From positions 1-9,429 of the forward strand of contig JACQRS010000230.1 of the NCBI GenBank assembly GCA_016206385.1: a stretch of DNA of 9,429 nucleotides, given 5' to 3'. The translations under genes and the position numbers were made by a program. Shown piece by piece: positions 1 through 6,130 of the stretch. The notes under the pieces are model-generated. The model searched no databases, was not told where the DNA came from, and was given only the letters and a program-made list of their open reading frames with translations. Origin of the DNA: Candidatus Rokuibacteriota bacterium (GTDB taxonomy: Bacteria; Methylomirabilota; Methylomirabilia; Rokubacteriales; CSP1-6). The number at the start of each line of letters is the position of its first letter. Within the stretch, counting starts at the first letter, position 1.

Positions 1-62
1 CAGCATGTCCTGCTCGTCATCGCAAAGGTTAGAAGCGTGTGCTCTGGGTCCCCCCGATCATT

Positions 63-188
63 GAGCTCGCGGAGGGCCGCGCCCGGCTGGCCGGCGACCG
101 GCCCCGGCTGCCCCGCCCCTATGCGACTCCCCCCGATGCGGACGACCGGCTTGATCTCCGCAAGGCAGACCGCAGCCGGCCAGGCCAT
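63..188 (-). pseudogene. Possible C-terminal remnant of a class IV aminotransferase
   Basis: Downstream of the beta-gamma gene the minus strand is open from position 218 to the window edge in the same frame. Translated from an ATG at 188 it reads AEIKPVVRIGGSRIGAGQPG followed by PVAGQPGAALREL. This resembles the C-terminus of class IV aminotransferases (branched-chain and D-amino-acid types), which typically ends like IxPVxxIDGxxIGDGxPGPVTRRLxxALREL. The rest of such an enzyme, about 240 residues, cannot fit because the intact beta-gamma gene ends only 31 bases upstream. The Asp residues expected in IDG and GDG are replaced by Gly and Ala, and the usual TRR by AGQ, consistent with decay. No stop follows where the enzyme would end. 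I judge this from memory of the family pattern; a chance open frame in GC-rich DNA is possible. Confidence 0.38.
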
Positions 189-218
189 CCGGGCAGCGGC
201 TGCGCCCCACGCGGAGGG

Positions 219-1640
219 TCACCGCGGCGGAGCGCTGGCGATGACGCAGCGTCCGGCCTCCAGGGCCCTGCGGTTCATCGCGACCAACTCCGGGCTCTTC
301 ACCGCACGGTCGAGGACGGCCGTCACGGTGTCCTCGGGAAGGCAGCCCGTCTCGGCCAGGAGCGCTCCCAGCATGACGACGTTGGCCGCCTTCGCCGCCC
401 CGATCCGGTCCGCGATCTCCGAGGCCGGCACGCAGACGATGCCAGCCTCGCACGCGGGGAAGTCCGCCGGGGGCGTGTGCCCGTTGTAGAGGATGGTCCC
501 GGCGGCGGGAACGCTCGCGGCGAACTTCCGGAGCGAGGTGTTGTTCATCGCGATCAGAATGTCGGGATGGGACACGAGGGGCGAGCCGATGCAGTCGTGC
601 GCCAGGCACACGTGGCAGTGCGCGCTCCCGCTTCGCATCTCGGGCCCATAGGAGGGCAGCCAGCTCACCTCCATCCCCTCCCGCAGGCCGGCCTCGGCGA
701 GGATCTGCCCCAGCAGGAGGACGCCTTGGCCGCCGAAGCCGGCGACCTTGATGCCGAGGGTCCGCGGGCTCCCCGCCCGTCCCTTCCGTGCCCAGCCGGG
801 CTCGGCGGCAATGTCCAGTGCCTCCGCCACCGGACGCACCGGCACCGCGTCGTCGCCTGGGGCCGTGGTCTCGGCGTCCTTGAAGACCCTCAGCGGGAAG
901 ACCGGGACGAGCGCCTCGGCAATGAACGCCTGCGCGTCGGGCGGCGTCAGCTTCCAGGTCGTGGGGCACGCGGAGAGAATCTCGACGAGCGCGAAGCCGG
1001 CCTGGCGCGTCTGAATCTCGAGCGCCTTCCGGACTGCCTTGCGCGCCCGCATCACGTTACGGTTGTCGTTGAGGGCCACCCGCTCGATGTACACAGGCGC
1101 CTGCAGGGTCGCGAGCAGTTCGGCGACGTGGATCGGATGGCCGTCGGTCGAGGCGCGCCGTCCCCACGGCGCCGTTGTCGCCACCTGCCCGACCGGCGTG
1201 GTGGGCGCCATCTGGCCTCCCGTCATCCCGTAGGTGGCGTTGTTGATGAATATCACGGCGATCTTCTCGCCACGGTTCGCTGCGTGGATGATCTCGGCCA
1301 TGCCGATCGCGGCGAGGTCCCCGTCCCCCTGGTACGCGATCACGATGCTGTCCGGGTTCGCGCGCCGGAGACCGGTGGCCACGGCGGGGCCCCGGCCGTG
1401 CGCAGCCTGGACGTTGCCCAGGTCGAAGTAGTAGTAGCCGAAGACCGAGCAGCCGACGGAGCTGACGAAGATTGTCTGGTCCTGGATCCCGAGGTCGGTG
1501 ACGGCCTCGGCGACGAGCTTGTGGGCCACCCCGTGGCCGCAGCCCGGACAGTAATGGGTCTGGTGCTTCATGTCGGGCTTCCGGTCGTACCACTCGTAGA
1601 AGACCGGCGACTTCGCGTGGCTTGCACGACCGTCCGGCAT
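219..1640 (-). CDS. 2-oxoacid:ferredoxin oxidoreductase fused beta-gamma subunit
   Basis: A 473-residue protein combining two OFOR subunits usually encoded separately. Residues 1-255 are the thiamine-diphosphate-binding beta subunit: CPGCGHGVAHKL at 31-42, then the cofactor and Mg2+ motif GDGD at 105-108 with NN at 133-134, followed by TYGMTGGQMAPTTPVG at 137-151 and the typical beta ending LSACPTTWKLTPPDA with VPVFPLRVFKD at 245-255. After a linker of about 40 residues rich in Pro, Ala and Glu, residues 297-473 are the gamma domain, with GFGGQGVLLLGQILAEAG at 301-318, SYGPEMRSGSAHCHV at 330-344 and a normal C-terminal AMNRRALEAG. The ATG at 1640 has GGAAG five bases upstream; ATG 1643 and GTG 1646 are alternatives. 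It is the last intact gene of the oxidoreductase set. With the alpha and ferredoxin genes upstream, the four functional parts of an OFOR are complete. Confidence 0.92.
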   Translation of the reverse strand: MPDGRASHAKSPVFYEWYDRKPDMKHQTHYCPGCGHGVAHKLVAEAVTDLGIQDQTIFVSSVGCSVFGYYYFDLGNVQAAHGRGPAVATGLRRANPDSIVIAYQGDGDLAAIGMAEIIHAANRGEKIAVIFINNATYGMTGGQMAPTTPVGQVATTAPWGRRASTDGHPIHVAELLATLQAPVYIERVALNDNRNVMRARKAVRKALEIQTRQAGFALVEILSACPTTWKLTPPDAQAFIAEALVPVFPLRVFKDAETTAPGDDAVPVRPVAEALDIAAEPGWARKGRAGSPRTLGIKVAGFGGQGVLLLGQILAEAGLREGMEVSWLPSYGPEMRSGSAHCHVCLAHDCIGSPLVSHPDILIAMNNTSLRKFAASVPAAGTILYNGHTPPADFPACEAGIVCVPASEIADRIGAAKAANVVMLGALLAETGCLPEDTVTAVLDRAVKSPELVAMNRRALEAGRCVIASAPPR

Positions 1641-1659
1641 CATCACTTCCGCGGACCGT

Positions 1660-2715
1660 CTACACGGTCGCCGCTGCGAGGCACCGCACAACCTGATCGA
1701 CGATCTCCTCGGTCGTCGGCACGTTGCCACCCACGCGGCCATAGAACTCCACGGGCAGCGTCCCGTTGAGGGTCAGGCGGACGTCCTCGACCATCTGGCC
1801 CGTGCTTAGCTCCACGACCATGACCAAGTGGCAGCCGCGGGCCGCCTGCCGGAGCGCCGCGGAGGGGTACGGCCAGAGCGTGATCGGGCGGAAGAGGCCG
1901 GCCCGCACGCCGAGCGTCCGGAGCTGCTCGACCGCCGATCGAAGGACGCGCGCCACGATCCCGTATCCGATGAGCAGGATCTCGGCGCCGGCGGCCTGGT
2001 ACGTCTCGCTGCGCGCCTCGACCATCTCGGCGCTCCGGTACTTCGCGTCGAGCCGGCGCACCCGCGCCTCCAGTTGGTCCGGATCGAGGTAGAACGAGTT
2101 GACGAGGTTCCGCCGGGTGTCCGCGGTGCCGCGGACGGCCCAGGACTTCTCGGGCGCCGCCGTCTCCCGCGGGTCGAGACGTACCGGCTCCATCATCTGT
2201 CCGACGAAGGCGTCCGCGAGGACAACGGCAGGGTTGCGGTAGCGGTCGGCCAGCGTGAAAGCGAGGATCGTGAGATCGGCCATCTCCTGCGCGGAGGCGG
2301 GGGCCAGGACGAAGTTGCGGTAGTTGCCGTGGCCGCCGCCCTTCACCATCGCGAAGTAGTCCCCCTGCTCGGGGGCGAGGTTGCCCAGGCCCGGGCCGCC
2401 GCGCGCCACGTCCACGATCACGCAGGGCAGTTCGGCTCCCGCGCAGTAGGAGATCCCCTCCTGCATCAGGCTGATGCCCGGGCCCGAAGAGGCGGTCATG
2501 ACCCGCTGCCCCGCCGCCGCCGCTCCGTAGACCATGTTGATCGCCGCGATCTCGCTTTCCGCCTGCAGGAAGGTGCCGCCGACCTGCGGCAGGTAGAGGG
2601 CAGCCGCCTCGGTGATCTCGCTCGCCGGGGTGATCGGGTATCCGTAGAACGCCCGACAGCCCGCCAGCACCGCCGCCTTCACGACGGCGACGTTCCCCTT
2701 GCAGAGATGGAGCAC
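1660..2715 (-). CDS. 2-oxoacid:ferredoxin oxidoreductase alpha subunit
   Basis: Alpha subunit of a 2-oxoacid:ferredoxin oxidoreductase (OFOR; KorA/VorB-like), which with beta, gamma and ferredoxin subunits converts a 2-oxoacid plus CoA to acyl-CoA, CO2 and reduced ferredoxin. It is 351 residues from the GTG at 2715; the frame is open further upstream but that part overlaps the ferredoxin gene and is not protein-like. GGTGG lies about seven bases before the GTG. Motifs, counting from the GTG: LCKGNVAVVKAAVLAGC at 4-20, YGYPITPASEITE at 24-36, FLQAESEIAAINMVYGA at 49-65, TASSGPGISLMQEGISY at 74-90, and VARGGPGLGNL at 103-113. The C-terminal half (about 245-345) is the transketolase-C-like domain. 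It starts 2 bases after the ferredoxin stop and ends 19 bases before the beta-gamma gene. Substrate is undetermined: 2-oxoglutarate and branched-chain or other 2-oxoacids remain possible. Confidence 0.93.
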   Translation of the reverse strand: MLHLCKGNVAVVKAAVLAGCRAFYGYPITPASEITEAAALYLPQVGGTFLQAESEIAAINMVYGAAAAGQRVMTASSGPGISLMQEGISYCAGAELPCVIVDVARGGPGLGNLAPEQGDYFAMVKGGGHGNYRNFVLAPASAQEMADLTILAFTLADRYRNPAVVLADAFVGQMMEPVRLDPRETAAPEKSWAVRGTADTRRNLVNSFYLDPDQLEARVRRLDAKYRSAEMVEARSETYQAAGAEILLIGYGIVARVLRSAVEQLRTLGVRAGLFRPITLWPYPSAALRQAARGCHLVMVVELSTGQMVEDVRLTLNGTLPVEFYGRVGGNVPTTEEIVDQVVRCLAAATV

Positions 2716-2717
2716 GG

Positions 2718-3281
2718 TCAGGCCACCGCGGCCTTGGCGGCCACGCGGACGATGGTGATCGCGCCCGGCTCCGGGCAGCAGTAGAAGCAGATGCCGCAGC
2801 CGGTGCACCCCTCGCCCGTGTAGCGGGCAGGATGAACGCTAGCGCCGCTCAACGGCGTCTCGAGGTCGAGGCAGTCGGTCGGGCAGGCCTCGACGCAGAG
2901 GCCGCATCCCTTGCACTCCTCGAGGTGGATCACGACACGCCCTCGTGATTGCGTCGCCATCAGGACACCTCGTCGTTGAGAGAAGCCCCGTTCGCCTGCC
3001 GCCCTGCCCGCGGCCGCCGCGACGTCCCCCGGGGGCCGGGCCGCCACCACGCGCACCGCGGGAATGCTGGCGAGTCTCTGAAAGAAGCCGGGCCGCCGGG
3101 TGGCGTCGTTCCAGGGATCGGCAAGGTGAAGCTCCATCGCGGCCGTGCCCGGGGAGAGGACCTCCACCACGCAGCCCTCGAGATCGAACCCCAGCTTCCG
3201 AGCGAGGTCGAGCACCCGGCATGCCCCGCCGTATATGTCCACGAACTCGAGGTTCACGACGATTCGTCTCATCGGTTGCAT
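2718..3281 (-). CDS. OFOR ferredoxin (delta) subunit with N-terminal extension
   Basis: The last 80 residues (from an ATG at 2960) are a bacterial two-[4Fe-4S] ferredoxin, the electron-transfer subunit of 2-oxoacid:ferredoxin oxidoreductases. Counting from that ATG, the ligands are C16, C19, C22, C26 (CKGCGLCVEACP) and C52, C55, C58, C62 (CTGCGICFYCCP). The same frame runs upstream through about 107 more residues, a strand-helix-strand pattern starting MRRIVVNLEFVDIYGGACRV that might be an ACT- or NIL-like alpha/beta fold; I do not recognise it. I take ATG 3281 as start; ATG 3272 and GTG 3317 are also in frame and none has a clear ribosome-binding site. By contrast the internal ATG at 2960 has GAGGTG five bases upstream and sits in a TGATG stop/start arrangement with another frame. 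The extension may therefore be a separate gene merged by an indel. The stop is 2 bases before the alpha-subunit start. Confidence 0.82.
   Translation of the reverse strand: MQPMRRIVVNLEFVDIYGGACRVLDLARKLGFDLEGCVVEVLSPGTAAMELHLADPWNDATRRPGFFQRLASIPAVRVVAARPPGDVAAAAGRAAGERGFSQRRGVLMATQSRGRVVIHLEECKGCGLCVEACPTDCLDLETPLSGASVHPARYTGEGCTGCGICFYCCPEPGAITIVRVAAKAAVA
2966..2971 (-). promoter_or_regulatory. Internal Shine-Dalgarno ahead of the ferredoxin domain
   Basis: GAGGTG on the minus strand, five bases before an ATG at 2960-2958. It decides a likely start for an 80-residue stand-alone ferredoxin (MATQSRGRVVIHLEECKGCG), the normal size for this subunit. The ATG overlaps a TGA in another frame (2962-2960), a classic coupling arrangement. 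Confidence 0.6.
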
Positions 3282-3347
3282 GAACCGCCGGCGGAGAGAC
3301 GGACGCGCATTCGACACGCACGTCCGCCCCCGCCCGCGCGGCGCTGC

Positions 3348-3650
3348 TCAGAACATTTTCCGCAGCGCATCTTTCCCGCTCATGCCTTCCTTGATGCCCA
3401 GTCGCTTCGCCTCCTGCGTCGCCTCGACGACCTCGGCCTCGAGAAGATCCTCGACCTCCCGCACGCCGACGACTCTCGCCGCGACGATCCTGCGCTCGGG
3501 ATGGATCCGGTCCAGCTCGGGGATGTTGATGATGCCGCACATGACGTAGCCCTTCTCGGTCGCGAGCGCGAGCACCCGCGTCTTCGGGAGCTCCGTCGTG
3601 ATCCCGATCGCCGTCTCCCCGTCGACCTTCACCGGCCTCACCGTCACCAT
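3348..3650 (-). CDS. DUF1805 (YunC-like) small protein
   Basis: A 100-residue protein that looks full length next to Bacillus subtilis YunC (about 101 residues). It has the same pattern: a short N-terminal strand, LPKTRVLALATEKGYVMCG at 21-39 with the conserved GYxMCG and Cys38, then RRIVAARVVGVREVEDLLEA at 53-72, and a C-terminal GIKEGMSGKDALRKM at 85-99. No biochemical function is established for the family, as far as I know. The ATG at 3650 has GGAGGG (3660-3655) a few bases upstream. It sits 27 bases after the PLP enzyme gene and about 67 bases ahead of the ferredoxin subunit gene start, so it is probably part of the same transcript. It may be an accessory or assembly factor for the PLP enzyme or the oxidoreductase; that is inference from position only. 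Confidence 0.88.
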   Translation of the reverse strand: MVTVRPVKVDGETAIGITTELPKTRVLALATEKGYVMCGIINIPELDRIHPERRIVAARVVGVREVEDLLEAEVVEATQEAKRLGIKEGMSGKDALRKMF

Positions 3651-3677
3651 CCGGCCCTCCGTCCCGGCTCGCGGCTG

Positions 3678-5144
3678 TCAGTCGATAAAGCCACTGGCCC
3701 GTCCGATGATCTCCATGGAGCGGGCCACCGCCTTGATCGCGTAGCGCATCGGCTTCTCCAGGAGGTTCCCGTTCTCGTCCATGGTGCCCAGGCCTGGCGA
3801 GATGAACACGTTGCCGTCGTAGCTAATGGTCGGCACGATGCCCATCTTGATGATGCAGTTCATGAGCAGCTCGGAACCCGCGTAGAAGTCCTCGATCGGG
3901 AAGATGGGGAGCCCGAGCCCGTTGTGCCGCCAAGTCTTCTCGTAGTTGATCTCGACCGCCCCCGAGTTGAGCGCCTTCGAGATCAGCAGCCCGTCCTTGA
4001 TGCGGCTGTCGACCTTCTCGAACTCTTCGAGGACCATGTCGTAGATGTGCTCCATGGGCTTGACGATGACGTCGGGCCGGTCCCGGAGGATCTTGAGAGC
4101 GGCGATCGTCCCGACCAATCCCTCCTTGCCGGCGTCGATGGTGACGTAGGCGGCCTTGCCGTGGGAGGCGCCGGTGCCGAAGCGCTCGCCGTGTATGCCG
4201 AGCGCGCGGCGGATCTGCACCATCGCCTCTTCCTTTCCGATGATGAGGCCCGCCGTGGGGCCGAGGGTGGCCTTGTCGACGCTGTAGAGCATCACGTCGC
4301 AGTTGATCCGCCGTGGATCGGTCCCGATGAAGGGCACGCCCCAGGCGTTGTCGACGATGTAGGGGACGTTGAACCTAGCCGCCAGCTCCCCGAGACCCTT
4401 CTGGAGCACGGCGACGCCGTCCTTGTCCTTCACGCCGTAGCCGTAACCGGGGCTGTCGTAGCCGAGCGACGCGAAGGCGCCCAGGCTGTCGCCGTGGATA
4501 CGCGCGGCCTCCTCCAGGCGCTTCAGAGACTTGCCGGGGTCCACCCCGACCAGCAGCGGGGCCGGGTGGTACTTCAGGCCGTGGCATTCGTACTTCGCGC
4601 CTTCGAGGGGCACGATCACGGTGTCCAGGTTGTACTGACGCTTCCCGTAAAACCCCAACTCCCCGGCCGTGCAGCCGCGATCGGCGTAGAGGTCCTTGTA
4701 CTTGCCGGGGAACGGCCGGCCATAGGAGGCCTGGTGATGCATGTGCCGCTCGTACGGCGCAATGTAGCGCGAGCGGTAGGACTCGCCCCTGCCCGTGAAG
4801 GGCGGCGTGGCGAGGACGTCGAAGCTGACCCAGAGCGCCGCCTCGCACGTGCTCACGGTGGCGGCGTCGTACTCGTCCCCGTAGTAGTCCTTGACGACCT
4901 CGCGCAACTCCTCGTCGAGCACCTTGTTGGCGATGACCTTACGGCTGGAAGCGTCAAGGGCGCGGGCGACCTCGCCCATCAGCAGGCCATGGCAGCCCGA
5001 GACGGCGCCGGTCAGACCGATGTTCCCCTTGAGCTCGCTGGGGATCCCGATTTCGAGGGCGGCGGCTTCCGCCTCGGCCAGGATCTGGTTGCGGTTCTTT
5101 TCTAGGTGCCGGTACATCTGGAACCTATGTCTGAACGTCGTCAT
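3678..5144 (-). CDS. PLP-dependent fold-type I enzyme, SelA/DgaE-like group
   Basis: Cytosolic enzyme of 488 residues with the core of fold-type I PLP enzymes. IVDNAWGVPF at 263-272 supplies Asp265, expected to pair with the PLP pyridine nitrogen, and SVDKATLGPTAGLIIGK at 288-304 supplies Lys291, the likely Schiff-base lysine in the style of selenocysteine synthase SelA and D-glucosaminate-6-phosphate ammonia lyase DgaE. Such enzymes usually eliminate or substitute groups on amino-acid substrates. The reaction here is unknown. Unusual features are a long N-terminal part (about 1-100) and a His/Tyr/Cys-rich segment at 126-193 (ERHMHHQASYGRPFPGKYKD, then YECHGLKYHP). There is no selA/selB context, so a selenocysteine role is unlikely. 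The ATG at 5144 is preceded by a strong ribosome-binding site. A RidA gene lies 62 bases upstream and a DUF1805 gene 27 bases downstream, which suggests an ammonia-lyase-type reaction making an enamine. Fold call is firm; specific function is not. Confidence 0.85.
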   Translation of the reverse strand: MTTFRHRFQMYRHLEKNRNQILAEAEAAALEIGIPSELKGNIGLTGAVSGCHGLLMGEVARALDASSRKVIANKVLDEELREVVKDYYGDEYDAATVSTCEAALWVSFDVLATPPFTGRGESYRSRYIAPYERHMHHQASYGRPFPGKYKDLYADRGCTAGELGFYGKRQYNLDTVIVPLEGAKYECHGLKYHPAPLLVGVDPGKSLKRLEEAARIHGDSLGAFASLGYDSPGYGYGVKDKDGVAVLQKGLGELAARFNVPYIVDNAWGVPFIGTDPRRINCDVMLYSVDKATLGPTAGLIIGKEEAMVQIRRALGIHGERFGTGASHGKAAYVTIDAGKEGLVGTIAALKILRDRPDVIVKPMEHIYDMVLEEFEKVDSRIKDGLLISKALNSGAVEINYEKTWRHNGLGLPIFPIEDFYAGSELLMNCIIKMGIVPTISYDGNVFISPGLGTMDENGNLLEKPMRYAIKAVARSMEIIGRASGFID

Positions 5145-5150
5145 CGATCG

Positions 5151-5160
5151 CTCCTCCCTT
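5151..5160 (-). promoter_or_regulatory. Ribosome-binding site of the PLP enzyme gene
   Basis: On the minus strand AAGGGAGGAG occupies these bases, six bases before the ATG at 5144. It fixes the start of the PLP enzyme and lies in the largest intergenic gap of the operon (5145-5206, 62 bases). I see no convincing -35/-10 pair in that gap. Confidence 0.7.
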
Positions 5161-5206
5161 TGTTTTCGGAGTTCTGTACGACCCGTCCACCGTCACGCCC
5201 GCGGCC

Positions 5207-6130
5207 TCACACCTCCACGACCAGATCGATCTCCACCGGAGCACCGAGCGGCAGCGCGCTCGTTCCGATGGCCGCCCTCGTGTGCCGCCCCCGCTCCCCG
5301 AAGATCTGCAGCAGGAAATCGGAGGCGCCGTTCAGCACCTTGGCTTGGTCCTGGAATCCCGGCGCGCTGTTGACGAACCCCGTCACGCGCACCACCTGCC
5401 GCACCAGGTCCAGGTCGCCGATCACCGACTTGACCGCGGCCAGGCAGTTCAGCGCCGCCACCCTCGCGCACTCGCAGCCGTCCTCGAGCGTGAGCGTCCC
5501 GCCCACCTGCCCGGTGCGCGTCAGCTGGCCGTCGACGAAGTTGATCTGCCCCGACGTGATCACGTGGTTGCCCGACCGGATGGCTGGGATATAGGACGCG
5601 ACCGGCTTGGCGACTGCCGGCAGCGCGTAGCCGAGCTTCACCATCTTCGCTTCGATCTCCGACACCGCCTCACCTCCCTCTCCACTTCTCCCGATGCGCA
5701 GCTTCTCTTCCACTTCGATGCCGAGCTCGACGCCGCTCCGTTTCGTCGGCGCCTTGATCACGACGTTGAGGTGGTTCGGGGCGTGCGTCTCGTCGAACCC
5801 GGCGATCCAGCCGACCTCGCGGCCCCCGATCACCACGGGATCCTCGGTCGCGATCACGCCCCCGTGGGTGAACTCCGCGAACCCGATCACCGCGATGCGG
5901 TTGACCTCGGCGCCGAATGTCGCCTCCATCTCGTCCGTCAGGAGGAGCTCGTGGATGTCGTGCGCGAGGACGGCACGCGAGGGCGTAGGGATGAGCTGAA
6001 GCCGCCGTTTGTCCAGCGTGAGGTCCAGGACCGCCACGATGCGGCCGTGGACCGTCCGCTTCTTCGCGTTCGTGTACACGTTCTTCTTGATGATCTGGTC
6101 TCGGTAGGGATCGACCAGCCTGGTCGTCAT
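5207..6130 (-). CDS. Unrecognised N-terminal domain fused to a RidA/YjgF-like domain
   Basis: A 307-residue protein with two parts. Residues 156-307 are a RidA/YjgF/UK114-type domain of the roughly 150-residue subgroup: ASYIPAIRSGNHVITSGQ at 178-195, RVAALNCLAAVKSVIGDL at 223-240, VTGFVNSAPGF at 249-259, and HTRAAIGTSALPLGAPVEID at 283-302. Arg285 lies where RidA keeps the Arg that binds the substrate carboxylate. RidA enzymes hydrolyse reactive enamine/imine intermediates released by PLP enzymes, yielding 2-oxoacids and ammonia, which fits the PLP gene immediately downstream. Residues 1-155 form a domain I do not recognise; it carries GFAEFTHGGV at 83-92 and several His/Asp/Glu residues at 113-120 that could bind metal or substrate. 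The ATG overlaps the MmgE stop (ATGA). An internal GTG at 5665 behind a consensus ribosome-binding site could give a 152-residue stand-alone RidA, so the fusion may be real, dual-start, or due to an indel. Confidence 0.85.
   Translation of the reverse strand: MTTRLVDPYRDQIIKKNVYTNAKKRTVHGRIVAVLDLTLDKRRLQLIPTPSRAVLAHDIHELLLTDEMEATFGAEVNRIAVIGFAEFTHGGVIATEDPVVIGGREVGWIAGFDETHAPNHLNVVIKAPTKRSGVELGIEVEEKLRIGRSGEGGEAVSEIEAKMVKLGYALPAVAKPVASYIPAIRSGNHVITSGQINFVDGQLTRTGQVGGTLTLEDGCECARVAALNCLAAVKSVIGDLDLVRQVVRVTGFVNSAPGFQDQAKVLNGASDFLLQIFGERGRHTRAAIGTSALPLGAPVEIDLVVEV
5670..5677 (-). promoter_or_regulatory. Strong internal Shine-Dalgarno ahead of the RidA domain
   Basis: Reading the minus strand, GGAGGTGA lies here, followed by four bases (GGCG) and then a GTG at 5665-5663. 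This is essentially a full anti-Shine-Dalgarno match at normal spacing. It lies inside the continuous 307-residue frame, exactly where a RidA-like protein of this subgroup would normally begin (VSEIEAKMVKLGYALP). In another frame the site also contains a TGA (5672-5670), the sort of stop expected if a separate upstream gene once ended here with translational coupling. Confidence 0.6.

Noticed and set aside
89..103. Hairpin GGCCGG-CGA-CCGGCC as a possible operon terminator
   Set aside because: The stem is only six base pairs with a three-base loop, and no T-tract follows on the minus strand; such repeats are frequent in GC-rich DNA.
39..1769. Long plus-strand open frame opposite the beta-gamma gene
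   Set aside because: It mirrors a gene with clear cofactor motifs on the other strand and has low-complexity, Arg/Gly/His-rich composition.
2949..5105. Long plus-strand open frame of over 700 codons
   Set aside because: It is antisense to the ferredoxin, DUF1805 and PLP genes, and its translation is rich in Arg, Asp, His and Val in the pattern of antisense GC-rich DNA, with no recognisable motif.
3678..5144. Selenocysteine synthase (SelA) as the function of the PLP enzyme
   Set aside because: The lysine region is SelA-like, but the protein is divergent, and no selB, selC or selenoprotein context is visible; a catabolic lyase role fits the neighbours better.
5145..5206. Possible internal promoter in the largest intergenic gap
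   Set aside because: The best candidates (GTGACG and TACAGA) are weak matches and only about 12 bases apart; only the ribosome-binding site is convincing.
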